Below are positions 34,316 to 45,939 of a DNA stretch of 64,000 nt, in pieces. The stretch's first letter is position 1. Each line of letters starts with the position of its first letter. Both the position numbers and the translations under genes were made by a program. The notes beneath the pieces were generated by a model. That model did not search any database. It saw only the letters and a list, made by a program, of their open reading frames with translations, and had not been told where the DNA came from. Origin of the DNA: Cryptomeria japonica (Eukaryota; Streptophyta; Pinopsida; Cupressales; Cupressaceae); assembly GCF_030272615.1 (NCBI RefSeq), contig NC_081408.1, forward strand, positions 307,711,950-307,775,949, written 5' to 3'.

Positions 34316-36028
34316 TAATGCAGAACATCCAACAAACTCAATGGATGAACACAACTTAGGGAGATCTTTCTCCCAACTCACCTATTCAAATGGGTGACAA
34401 CCCTTCATCAACTCACAAGATCCCTCACAAGGATACAACTCCCTAAGAATAGACTCATGCCTCCAAACCTTCTCCCAGTCATTGAAATACATTAGACCAA
34501 GATTATTTCATTTACCCAAGACCAATTTGAGTCTCTCCAACTCTACTAGGTCACACCAAACTCTCAAAACCCTACTCACACAAAATCAACTCCTAATAGG
34601 TCTCCAAACTATCCATAGGTACAACACACATATCCAAAGGATGTTCATCAACTCAAAAGACATCAAGATGTTTGTGAAATATCTCCTCCTCATAGACAAA
34701 CTATCCTTGACCCTCCCTTCCACCCTAAAGGTCAAAAGGAAACCTGCTGCTGCAACATTGTCTCTTTATGACAGTCTTAAATACTTAGGACAATCATCCT
34801 TTCATGGACTATCCTTTCCTCACAACACTCTCAAACATTAACATTGATGATGGAGATCTTCTCTACTTCTTCCCTTGAATCAACACACACACCAACTCCC
34901 TACTTACCCCTTTCAATTTTGGATTACTCTAACCCACTATTGCACTGTCACGGTCCTAGGCACTGTCATTAAGATAGTCATAATCTTTCTTCATTGGCTT
35001 GGGTATTTGGCATTGCCAACCATTGGAATATGTTGGAATACCTTATCCACACCCATCACTACCTCCTTTTCTCCCAATAGCCTTCTTGCAATTGGTCCAC
35101 CTTCTTCACCACCAACATGCTACTAATCACAATCTGAGACACAAAACCAGACTTTATGTCATCCTTAGCACACATTAACCTTACCATGGAACCTTGAAAA
35201 GAATAGGAAAGAAAAATTAATTCTTTTAAGGTTCATCCCATGCCTTGACATGGATTTATCAACATGGAAGTGACCCTTAATGCATTTTAGATTGCCTCGG
35301 GTTACCCTAGACTAGGGTTTTGACAGTTTTCACCAAATTGGATATAACTTTTTACCTAATAGAATGAAAAGAGATGAAACCAAAAGAAAATTGTAGAGGA
35401 TTCACCCCTATAACACATTAAAAGGATTTCCTAAGCAAATGAACACGTTAAGGCAAGCAAAACTTCAGTATAGCAGTCTGCAACGTTGAAAAACTAAAAA
35501 AATGCAGGGTAAAACTTAGATTTTCATTGATTGTGCTTAGTTACATTGTCCAACTGACCTCTTGGTCATGGAGAGTACCTTTTTAAATAACTCCCAAGCC
35601 TCCTACAATGGCTATAACTGCATTTTGAAGTTTTATTAAAAAAAAAACAACTAATCACCAATTGTGGTGCAAAAATTACTTGTGACAACTTTTGTCATTA
35701 TGGACAACTTTTGCATAACTTGACTCCAAACTTAAAATGGAACCTATATGGATTCAAACCATGATCAATACATTCTAATAGGCATAAATACCCCTTATAC
35801 ATGGTGTATCATCCCATTGGATGCCTTAAACAACATTTCACCTTATAATGGCAGTTTTGACCACACTGGGACAATCATGACCTCAACTTGAATCCAAACA
35901 TTACAATTTGGTCTCAAGGAACTTGTTACATTAAAAATGGTCTTTCAAGAAATTATTACATCATTGAACTTGAAATAACTCATGATGGCCAAATGGGAGT
36001 ATATGACCACCTAGGTGCTCCTGCACCA
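34316..36028. mobile_element. Element E: probable solo LTR inserted in the D LTR
   Basis: 1713 bp with short inverted ends, TAATGCAG at the left and CTGCACCA at the right (the left end is two G-to-A changes from a perfect 8-bp match). CTCCC occurs on both sides (34311-34315 and 36029-36033), and removing the segment restores alignment with the start of the other D LTR. No coding domain is seen, so a solo LTR is likely. A non-coding DNA element is less likely. Orientation is unclear. Confidence 0.8.
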
Positions 36029-37792
36029 CTCCCTGATTCATCTTTTCTCTTTGTGCATTGATAGATTATATTGGAATAGCTTAGACTATTTTGTGATGCT
36101 TTTATTTGGATGTTTATTAATTTACTTATGATTCGGATGCTTCATTATGGATATTAGACATATTATATTGAGCTTGACATCACGATTTCATGAGGATAAT
36201 GATATTCCTAGATTATTGTGATGAGCAATTACTCTTTGATGATTGATATGTGCTCATTTTATATGTTTGATTCATGTTTTCTTATGGAAATTTGATGGTA
36301 TCATATTATGTGCTAACCCTATCTTATTATGAGGATGACTATGATAGTGCTTGTTGATTGCAAGTGTCTTCTACTGCGTTTGTGAAAGGGACAATGTCAT
36401 ACCACTCATTCGTGAGCACGATATGATGTTGTGATTCCCCTTCACTTGTCTTCCTATTTTATGATATATGCTATTGTATATGTTGTTGTACATGTGTTGG
36501 TGATGATAGGTTTGTAGGTACCAGACATCGACTCCACCCAGCTTCACAGGTTTGAGCGTGTCTTATCCCAATGGCAAGTTGATCGAAGATGACATGAAAA
36601 CTCATTCTATACTCTAGGTTTAAGTTGATTACCCTTCTCAACTTAGTGTCTGGATGCGAGTTGTTGTTTGGCATCTACTGATTCCTTGAGTTGTTCTTGT
36701 TGTGTAGTGTTATAATTATGGATAGGTTTAATTATTAATTAATTTATTTGTATAGTTTAATAACGTTAAATTAAATTAATGGGCTACATAGTTTATAATA
36801 ATAAATTAAATAAATAGTTTGTATAAATATCCAATATTAATGTATGATTGTTATTTGGGAATTATTATTATTATATCCTTTGGTTTCATATTTAATTTAA
36901 TGATTTAATACCAAAGATTGTTTATTATTTATTTAATTATTTGTGGTTTTTATATTAATGTGGGTATTTGTTTATATCCTTTGATTATTGGGCTCTATAT
37001 TTAATTGTGCCCATGGTTTTATTTATATTGGTTGATTATATTATTTTATTTCCTATTTCTTCCATCTTGGGTTGATTAAATAATTGTTTAAATACCTACC
37101 CTATTTTACCATTGGTTGTGAGCTGGGTAAGTTTGATAAATATTATTTTATATTATCTTCCCTTGATATATGGTATGGTAGGTTAGAAATATATTTTTAT
37201 GCATTATTTCTATTGACCAAAATTTTGTATAGTTTTGGGTTTTGATTTTCTATTTAATTGATTTCATGTGCATTCGCCTGGGTTGGCCTCGAGAAGGATT
37301 TTTACATATTCAGCCATGGCTTTGGAGTTGGATTTTGTTTGCTTGGAGATTGTTTGGCTCGACTGGAGGTTTAGATTACTCTTCATCAATTTATTTTGGC
37401 CATAACTTGTATTGTTCCAGGTTGGAGATGTTATCCCTAGGATTCTTGCATTTGATTTTCAAAGATTGTTTGCACAATGTCTGAGATGATTGTTTTGGGT
37501 TGGGTAGATTTTAAATGTATTTGGATTAATATTATACTTTGGAAATGAATATTGATATTAAGGACTTTGGGTTTATATTTTTTTTGCCATGAGAGGCTCT
37601 TTGTGCCTGTTTTGTGTATTACCTGTGTCATGGATTTAATCCTGATGGAATCTTGTTTGATTTATTGAATATTTAGCCTTGTTATTGATTTCCAGAGCCT
37701 ATTGCATCTCTTTTGATTGTATTTTTTAAGTTTATCAAAGCCTTGATATTTTTCTATTTCATTCGCAAGTTTGTGTCTTCCGTCTGTCTAGG

Positions 37793-38060
37793 TAAACGCT
37801 TGAATTTAATATATGCGGTATAGTTTTTGGTGAAAGCGCTATCCTTTATGGTAAAGGCGCTACACTGTTGGTCATATGCACTGTCAAAGTTAATATATGT
37901 GCTAAACCCTCATGTAAGCGCTAAAATAGTTAGTGAAATCATTGTATAATTTGTTAAAAGTGTTATACTGCTTCTCAAAGGCGCTAAAATATATGACAAA
38001 AGCGTTGCAGGATTGTGTAAAAGCACTACCCTGCAGAGTATATGCATTGTTCTATCTATT
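37793..38060 (+). repeat. 21-bp minisatellite in D 5' LTR
   Basis: Cores related to AGCGCT start at 37814, 37835, 37856, 37877, 37898, 37917, 37938, 37959, 37980, 38001, 38022 and 38043. The spacing is 21 bp throughout except one 19-bp step. The unit resembles AGCGCTA plus about 14 variable bases ending GTAAA or TGAAA. AGCGCT is self-complementary. Because 21 is divisible by three, one frame gives a seven-residue KAL repeat (ORF 37933-38142), which I regard as a by-product. Confidence 0.9.
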
Positions 38061-39729
38061 TTTGCCTTCTGTGTCAATTTTGGGATTTTCTGAGTTTTTT
38101 GTTTTGGTTTTTAAATACCTAGAGGTTGTTTCTGATTTTTGAGATGTTCTAGGACTGTTTCATTGATTGAATATTGAATGATTTGGCTATATTTGGTTAT
38201 ATTTGATTATTTTTGTCGGGCTCATTTGTTATATTCCTATATGTTGGATTTCTTGCTTTGCTTAAGAGGCTTCCATGTTGCATATAATATTGTGGGATTG
38301 ATTTGACACCTTGGATTATCAGGTCTAGACTTGTTGAGAGCCCTTGGTCATGCTGTGATATATTATGTTATGTTGTTACCCTAAGGTCTAGGTGCATGCT
38401 AGGAGGGAGTGGGCTTCTAAATGAGTGACTAGGATTGCGTGGACTAGATGGCCAGGTTAACCAGAGTCTAGATTGGTGGATCTCATTTGGAGTTTGAATT
38501 TGTAATCAAGTGATAACTTAATTAATAATTCTTGGGGTTTGGGTAGAATAGTTCATCTCTATAAGATAAGAAATGGTTGGTGGCCCCTCTACCTTGCCCA
38601 ATGGTGGCTATCTAGGATAGGATTGGGAAGGCCTTGGTAACCTAGGTAAGATAATATATCTTGCTTCATAAAGGTTGAGATGGCTCCACATGTGCATCTA
38701 AGATAGCCGAGACATGTGCCCAGGTTCCCATTTGTCGAATGTGATGACATTATTTTCCCTACATGTAGGTCCTAGTGCCTTGAGTCATGTTTTGATGTGT
38801 TGCCTTTGGCGGATTTATGATTGGATATTTTATGTTTTGCATCCTTGTGTTAGTATTGGGTTATCCTTTGATTGTTAGGTGTCAACCTAGATCAAGAGTG
38901 TGAGTGGGATCTTGTGTCATCTCCTAGCAAGGGGGGTGGTTCCTTATGGTTCCACATAGTCGGGTGGTTTGATGCCTTCTTCCATTGGGATGTTCTTCAT
39001 TGAATTTAGTGTGCATGGTTGTGGATTCCTTATTGTATCAGCTTATGGATGGATACTTGTAGAAGATTGACGTATATGATTTACATGGCATATGTATGTG
39101 TTAGACTCATGATGTAATTGTGCTTATAATTGAGAGCTATGCTCCTTTGATGTAATTGGATATTGTGTAGTAAAAGGTATAGTAGTAGGCATATTTATGT
39201 ATCATATGTACTTTGAATATTGATTCGTTAATGGAAATAATTGTATTGGATGTATTGTTATGTTGTTAGTATCATGTATGGGATTAGGAACGTTTAGTAT
39301 TGATGTTTTTAAATGAACCTAATGGGATGGTTAATGCATGCATAGTAGATGGATGTATTCATATTAAGGATAGTAAATGATCATATATGCATGGAAGGAA
39401 TAAATAATGTTAGAATTTAGTATGCATTAGATCGTGGTGGTAAATGTGCCATAATACTTATGATGTTATGTTACTGTTTATGGATAGAGTAGGTAATGAT
39501 GTTGAGATACCCTAGGAAATGATATTGATGTTTTGTATTTATTTCCACTTGTGATATATGTTCTAGTGGTTATGTTCATGAAGATTAAGTGCTATCTTTT
39601 TAATGGATGTAGTATGTATGTGAGTAGTTAGTTATATGTATTGTGCTAAAAGATGTTTTAAAAAAAAATTATCTCTATTTGCATGTTAGTTAGTGTATTT
39701 CTCTAGAGTATTTTGGTGGGCATTATATC

Positions 39730-39741
39730 TGGTATCAGAGC
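39730..39741 (+). promoter_or_regulatory. Element D primer binding site (tRNA-iMet)
   Basis: TGGTATCAGAGC lies two bases after the 5' LTR, the complement of the initiator tRNA-Met 3' end. Confidence 0.92.
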
Positions 39742-39901
39742 TCATGTTCATACACTAGGCACTCTGGTTTCATATGAGCCCATTGTGCATGTTATCACTA
39801 TAGCTTGGGATAGCCACATGATTATCCCTAGCAATTGTTTTCTTGCATTTAGTTGCCCTAGATCTTATCTTATAGTTTCTTGCATCTTGGTTAGACAAGG
39901 T

Positions 39902-40414
39902 ACCTGCTAGAGGTAGAGGACATGGTCATGGTGGTTGTATGGGTACTCGACAAAACCCTCATCCTGAGGTTTCTAAAGAGTCAAATCATGAGCAACAACA
40001 ACAAGATCAGCGGAGTGGCGATGTAGTTCAACATTTGGTTAATGTTTTTTAGGAGTTTCTTGGTCGTTTAGGACCGAGACAAGAGGATAATCAACAAGAG
40101 GGATCTCATCATGCTAGTTATCAAAGTAGAGAGGAGTTTCAGGATCAAGTGAGGGAACGTTCATGTTCGCCTCAAAGAAGAGTTGAGGTAGATTGGGATG
40201 CGGTTTGACCAGGTCACATGATGGATATTCTTAGGTCTCGTCCTCCCACTTTTGATGGTGTTGGCAGTGGCATGGAGGAAGAGACTTGGCTCTTGGATAT
40301 GGGTAGGTGTTTTTCTATGCATTTGTCTAGCACTAAAACCAAGGCGAGGTGTGCAATCATGCATCTTCATGATTTTGCATCAACTTGGTGGTGTATGGAG
40401 GAGAAAAAGCTGCA
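39902..40414 (+). pseudogene. Element D gag, N-terminal part
   Basis: The frame reads VPARGRGHGHGG, then a glutamine-rich stretch (NHEQQQQDQRSGDVV), FLGRLGPRQEDNQQ, and the Ty3-type capsid start MMDILRSRPPTFDGVGSGME, WLLDMGRCFSMH, KARCAIMHLHDFASTWW. A stop follows NVF at about 40049 and another lies at about 40206 (DAV*). The frame is cut at about 40414, inside the capsid domain, where copia sequence begins. About half of a normal gag is missing between here and the zinc knuckle at 53665. Gag would form the particle that packages the element RNA. Confidence 0.83.
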
Positions 40415-40575
40415 TTTTGGGGAGAGATTATTCCTAGGGGGAGAGATATTATGTATTTTGATTTCTGGTAATTGATCTCTTTGGGAGATTGTTGGTTTTT
40501 GGTTTTTGGCATTTCTGCTTTGGCACTTAGATGGTTTTTCCATCTTGTGTTGCCATCAATGCCAAAAGGGGAGAT
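40415..40575 (+). repeat. Copia B-family internal tail, left of the B 5' LTR
   Basis: From TTTTGGGGAGAGATTATTCC on, this matches 52433-52593, the last 160 bp of the B internal region, including a polypurine tract (AAAAGGGGAGAT) abutting the LTR. Sequence that belongs before a 3' LTR therefore lies before the 5' LTR. Confidence 0.87.
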
Positions 40576-41649
40576 TGTTGGTATTTTGATGTGTTGCATT
40601 GGTTTTGTCATTGATGTTAGCACTTGTAAACACTTATCAACACTAGAGATCTTTGGTTATGTTCACCGACATGTTCAATGACTTATGCACAGTCACCGGT
40701 ATTTGGTTCACTGACAGGTTATATTGTTCACTGGCATAGAGGATGACTTGTTATCATCTAGAGATTACTTGGTTATGTCGAAGACATGGTTTGGACACTT
40801 GGTTTTGATGATTTGGTTATTGATCTAATCGAGTTTGCATATTTGTTGTTACCAGCAAATTGCTCTAGGTTATGGACCGACAAGCATTATCTATTCCAGA
40901 TCAGCATGACATGTTATGGAGATGATTTATTGATTGGTTGTTATTGTAAATGCATTAAGCCGACATGATGCATCGCATATTGATTCATTTATAATTGATT
41001 TAAATGTAATATTCTTAGTGAGATGACCTACACATTTGGTCTTAGGTTTTGGTATATACTTAAGATCTCATTTGTGAGATTATGTAGAAGGTGTGGAAAA
41101 GGAATGTAATAAGCTATATGCGAATATAAGTAGAGCTACTCACGCATACATCATTTGAAGATTCAAGGAAGGTATGAAGAAGACAATCAGAACTTAACTG
41201 ATACTGAATCCAACATATGAAGATGCTATTCTGAGTAGTACATTATCATTGGATTTAACCATCCAATTGTAGTTAGTGTGACTCTCATTTTGTGATTGAG
41301 CAGTGAGCTCTAGAAAGTTGGCTTTTCTGCATGTGCAGACCCCATTTGTACACACATCCTATCTGCAATAGTATCATCTAATTGTGGGTAAGGTTTCCTA
41401 TCATGGTTTTCCCCTTACAGGGTTTCCATGTACAAATATTTGTGTTATGTGTTGTGGATGTTATTTGTCTTTCTGTTTCATGCATTAAACTTTACTAGTA
41501 CTGTTATTAACTGTTAAACTATTAACCAACATTAAGTTTGGTTTATCGGTGGTATGCATCAAGTTTGATTAAGTTATATTTGGGTTGTAATTAATAGACA
41601 ATTGATTCACCCCCCCACCCCCCCTCTCAGTTGCCTCTAGGTCCTAACA
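40576..41649 (+). repeat. Copia B 5' LTR
   Basis: 1074 bp, TGTTGG...TAACA, similar along its length to the LTRs of element A. A C tract (CACCCCCCCACCCCCCCTC) lies about 20 bases before the end. Confidence 0.93.
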
Positions 41650-41651
41650 AT

Positions 41652-41663
41652 TGGTATCAAAGC
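41652..41663 (+). promoter_or_regulatory. Copia B primer binding site
   Basis: TGGTATCAAAGC, one base different from the initiator tRNA-Met complement. Confidence 0.88.
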
Positions 41664-41706
41664 TAAGTCCTCTTTTTGCATAAGTTTAACAGCTTGAGGA
41701 AATTCT

Positions 41707-42840
41707 ATGGCAACTAACTATTTCAGGAAGGAAAATCCGGAGCTTGATGGAACTAACTATGGTATATGGAAGATCATAATGGAGACACATCTGAATTGCA
41801 TTGGAAGAGACATATGGGATGTTACAAAGAATGGCTATGTTGGTCCTACACAGAGTCAACCTAATCCACCAACATTGGCTAAAGATTAGGAGAATGATTG
41901 CAAAGCAAGAGAAGCACTTTTGAGCACATTGTCAGATCAGCAAATCATGGGATTATCATATCGATCTACTGCTAAAGCTATTTGGGATAAATTGGAGACA
42001 TTGAATGAAGGTGATACCACTGTCAAAATTGCAAAAATGGAATGCTTCTAAGTCAGGTATAAAAATCTGAAAATGGAAGAAGATGAAAGGATTTCTGCTT
42101 TTATGGAAAGAGTTAATGAAATTGTTTTGGGTATACAATGTTGTGGAGGATCCTTAAGTGAAGATGAAATTGTTTCTAAAGTTTTAAGAGCATTGTCACC
42201 AGCATACAAAATGAAAGTAATTGCTATTAATGAATTGAGAACAATGCCTAATACATCAGTATCTAGAGATACCTTGGTTGGAAAACTTTCAGCTTTTGAA
42301 CTTGAGGAATTTGGTCCTGTTGCTACAATTAAGACAGATTTAGCTTTCAAAGCATCATCATGTGCAACATCAGCATCATCATCTGAGAAATCTGATTGGA
42401 AAGCACTTTATTCAAGATAACTTGAAGAAAACAGAAGGGAAAATGAAGAACTTGAAGAGCTTGAAGCACTATTTGGAAGGAAAATGCCTAAAGGTCCAGT
42501 TGGAAGTAAGTATGAAGGTAAAGCACCATTTAAATGTTTTAACTGCAATAAAATTGGTCATATGGCATCTAGGTGTCCTGATAGACATGCAAGATTGAAA
42601 GAAGAAGCAAAAAAAACATACAAGCCTAACCCTAAATATCAGAGATATAGATCTATTTAAGAAGAATAGAGACAAATCATGTTACTATATTGATGAAGGA
42701 GTTACTGATGATTCTGATGAGGAATTGATAGACAATGGATGGGATTTTGTTGCAATAATAGAAGATCAACCGACACCTACTATACAACTAGTAGAGTAGG
42801 CTCTAGCAACTAAAATTGAAGAAAATGATGAATGGATCAT
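41707..42840 (+). pseudogene. Copia B gag
   Basis: It starts MATNYFRKENPELDGTNYG, 57 bases after the LTR, with WDVTKNGYVGPTQSQPNPP as in A. Stops occur at 41887 (AKD*), 42049 (ECF*, TAA, the same codon that is TAG in A) and 42418. The open stretch 42073-42420 carries MEEDERISAFMERVNEIV and KVLRALSPAYKMKV. The zinc knuckle near 42535 is intact (CFNCNKIGHMASRC), unlike in A. A frame change near 42645 leads into the acidic linker (GVTDDSDEE) before the protease. Confidence 0.9.
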
Positions 42841-43563
42841 TGATTCCAGATGTTCACATAATATGACTGGTGATAAAAGTAAATTCTTAACCTTTCAGGA
42901 ATACAATGGAGGTCTACTAAGATTTGGGGATGATAAAGATTGTTTGGTCAGTGGAAAAGGCACTATATCTTTTGATGGTAAGCACAATACTGACAACGTT
43001 TATTATGTTGAAGGTTTGAAGCATAATATTTTGAGTGTTGGTCAATTAGTTGAAAAGGGATTTCAGTTACAATTCAAGAATGGTAAATGCAAAATCATGA
43101 ATAGAACTGGTTTGGAAATTGCAACCGGTAATCAGACTAGAGGTAATATCTTTCACTCGAATAACAATGAGAAGACATGCTTGATTACACATATTGATGA
43201 AAGTTGGTTGTGGCATAAGAGACTTTGTCATGTAAATTTTGATTGCACTGTGAAAATTAGAACAACTAAGGCAGTAAGGGATTCACCTAAGATTGTAAAA
43301 CCTCACAATCCAGTATGTAAAGAATGTCAATCTGGAAAGCAAGTTAGAGCAACTTTTAAAAGTATTCCAGAGAAATCCAATAATGTTCTTGATTTAATTC
43401 ATACTGATTTATGTGGTCCGACAAGAACTAGAAGTTTACAAGGAGATAGATATTTTATGCTAATCATTGATGATTATTCTAGAATGTGTTGGGTTACTTT
43501 TCTCAAGGAGAAATCAAAAGCTTTTGGGAAATTCAAACTATTCAAGGTAATGGTAGAGAATGA
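42830..43563 (+). pseudogene. Copia B protease and N-terminal integrase
   Basis: The protease site reads WIIDSRCSHNMTGDKSKF, again DSR where DSG is expected. The pre-integrase region (WLWHKRLCHVNFD, VCKECQSGKQV) and the first part of the integrase core follow. HTDLCGP is intact, so the first catalytic aspartate is present here though lost in A. LIIDDYSRMCWVTFLKEKS continues without stops to VMVEN, where element C begins at 43564. Confidence 0.9.
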
Positions 43564-44981
43564 TGTAAATTTTTGATGCCAATAGCTAACAAGATGAGAG
43601 GGGGGGTGAATCATACAAACTTAATCTTCCATGAAATCAACAGATTCAACCTCAGTAACTTATTCTTCAGCAATTTAACCAAAAACTGCTAAACATGCTA
43701 ACTCATAAACACATAATCATCATAACACATATAACACTAGATTTAATGTGGAAACCCAAATAGGGAAAAACCACTATGGGATTTTGGACCCACTAAGAAA
43801 TATACTCTTCTAGAGTATGCTCGGTTTAAAGAAAATCCTGTTAAAGATTACAAACACATTGCTAGATGTGACCCGGTTAAGGGGTTTCCCTCAGATCTAT
43901 TAGGATCTTCACTTTGTTAGAAGTGACCTTGTCAAAGGATTTCAAACACTCATTTAGAATGTTACCTTGCTAGAGGGTTTACAAATAAGACTGTTAAGTC
44001 CACTCGGTTAAAAGATTTTATGTCACTTACAAAATAATAGTAGTAAAAATATATCTGCAACTTCACATCTAAAATGCTAAAGCAGATTCTATTTGCTCAA
44101 AACAATCTTGTCATAGGACTTATCTTGTCCCTCTGTTGGGCTCCCTACTCTATTATTCAAATAGGTCATCAAGCTTCTGTGCTCGGTAATCACTATGTAG
44201 CATCCCTGTGCTTACACTTTCCCGCATGTATTGTTTATCAACAATTCCTTATTTATAAACAATTTGCTAACCGCTGAATCTCCTTGATCACATTTCCCAT
44301 GATCAATCATAGCCATTAGATCTTCAATCTTGACTAGGTTCAATGTATCCTTCAATCTGAAAATGTTTTACCTCACCTTGGAACTTGCATACCTTCCTAG
44401 GGACTTGTGCTAGGTTATTGTGGTTCAATCTATGTTGTAGATCTTCCTCTTGATTTTCCATTGCCGTAGATCCTTAACAAACTTCTACGCGACATACCAA
44501 TCATTTGATCATCTCCAGCTTATCAACATCCTTCATTAAATAATGCTTTTATCCATCCAATGTGATCTGTCATAACTCGGTTGCAACTTAGTAAACACTA
44601 AACTTTACTCGTTAGACATTCTGCCTTCATTAACCGAAATTGATAACCGTAGGGTTTACCGACTAGGTTCCTTAGGGTTTACCGACTAGGTTCTTTGCTC
44701 GGTGACATAGTATAGTATTAACCTTACAATCAACAGCATATGTAGGATATCAAAATAATCTAAACATCATGATCTCATCATTGTCTAACTCGGTAATAGT
44801 TGCCCATTGAATAACTTATTTCTCCCCTTATTCATCACATTCTTTCTGTGTCTTTTACCGACATATTAATTCTCTTCAAATCAATCTTCTCAAGACATGG
44901 CAACATCATACTGAATCAGGAAATCAATTTCTTGACATCAATGATAAAATAATGTTATAAAGTAGTTATCATCCTTTTTCA
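43564..44981 (-). repeat. Copia C 3' LTR
   Basis: Begins TGTAAATTTTTGATGCC in plus orientation. Its inner end stops at about 44981, roughly 55 bp short of the other copy, so the sequence next to the polypurine tract has been lost or rearranged. Confidence 0.88.
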
Positions 44982-44987
44982 GTAATC

Positions 44988-45000
44988 CTCTCCCCCTGTC
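44988..45000 (-). promoter_or_regulatory. Copia C polypurine tract
   Basis: Minus strand GACAGGGGGAGAGG, at the inner edge of the 3' LTR. Confidence 0.78.
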
Positions 45001-45197
45001 ATTAGTCTTATGTTATCTTCTCCATTTAGGGCTTTACCTTTTAGTCTACCATTTAGTCTTCTCCCCCTTTGACAACAATGCCAAAAGGAAAAAACAAACT
45101 AATTCATGATTTCTTCCCCTGTGAAGTGATTTTCCTTGCTGTGTTACACATGTATTATCTTAGTCTCGGTCAAAGCAATCTTTCCTTCAATACTATT

Positions 45198-45794
45198 TCA
45201 TGTATTTTGTTCTTTCCTACACACTTTTAGAAAACCTCCAATCTTGATCAAATAAGAGTGCAGTCTTTCATACCATGCTCTAGGTGCTTGTTTCAGACCA
45301 TATAAAGCTTTGTTCAATTTACATACGTGATCTTTACTCCTGTCTTCAACGAATCCTTCAGGTTGTTCAATATATACTTCTTCTTCTAGTATACCATTCA
45401 AAAATGCAGATTTAACATCCATTTGATATACCTTGAAATTTTTGAAAGCAGCATATGCCAACAATGCTCTTACTCCCTCAAGTATAGCTATAGGTGCAAA
45501 AGTCTCACCATAATCTATTCCTTCTTCTTGAGCATAACCTTTGCAAACTAGTCTTGCTTTGTTCTGAATGACCTCACCTTTTTCATTTCGCTTGTTCCTG
45601 AAAATCCACTTTGTACCGATTACATTTTTGTCCTTCAGTCTTGGGACCAGTGTCCATGTTTCATTCTTGATTTGATCAATCTCTTCTGTCATAGCATTTA
45701 CCCAATCTTCACTGTTAAATGCCTCTTTTACTATTCTCGATTCAAATTCAGATATCAGACATGTGTTCTGTCTCAGGTTGTTCCTTGTCATCAC
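45198..45794 (-). pseudogene. Copia C reverse transcriptase, N-terminal half only
   Basis: 198 open codons: [53 protein letters not shown] and [15 protein letters not shown]. The frame then jumps from HSYLIKIG to a short tail ([11 protein letters not shown]) and stops. The catalytic VDD box and everything beyond, including RNase H, is missing. Because what remains is open and the LTRs are close, the deletion may have been present when the element inserted. Confidence 0.92.
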
Positions 45795-45939
45795 TGGATC
45801 ATCCTTATCTCCTATAATCTGACTTGATGCATGATGTCTTCTGACATATTTGGCTAATATAGGCTCAATAGGCTCTGAATGATCTTCTTTATCACTCGAT
45901 AACTGGACATTATCTTCATTTTCTTCAGCAACTTACTCA

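Larger units (their letters stand above)
34301..39727 (+). repeat. Element D 5' LTR, interrupted by E
   Basis: The first 15 bases (TGTAGTGTCCCTCCC) at 34301-34315 are separated from the rest (36034-39727) by insertion E. Without it the LTR is about 3.7 kb and is colinear with 54063-57718. It ends GGGCATTATA, against GGGCATTACA in the other copy. No coding frame is shared by the two copies apart from the translation of a minisatellite. Confidence 0.9.

Noticed and set aside
37793-38060. CRISPR-like array (regular short repeats)
   Set aside because: The unit is 21 bp with no separate unique spacers, it lies in a plant LTR, and it is duplicated in the partner LTR. It is a minisatellite.
37933-38142. 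ORF with seven-residue KAL repeats, also present at 55917-56126
   Set aside because: The periodicity follows directly from the 21-bp minisatellite. The frame has no start or domain context and is broken by the 19-bp step upstream.
40218-40475. An 85-codon ORF that looks like a gag protein with a novel C-terminus
   Set aside because: Its last part is read-through from D gag into the copia internal tail at 40415, a chance chimera.
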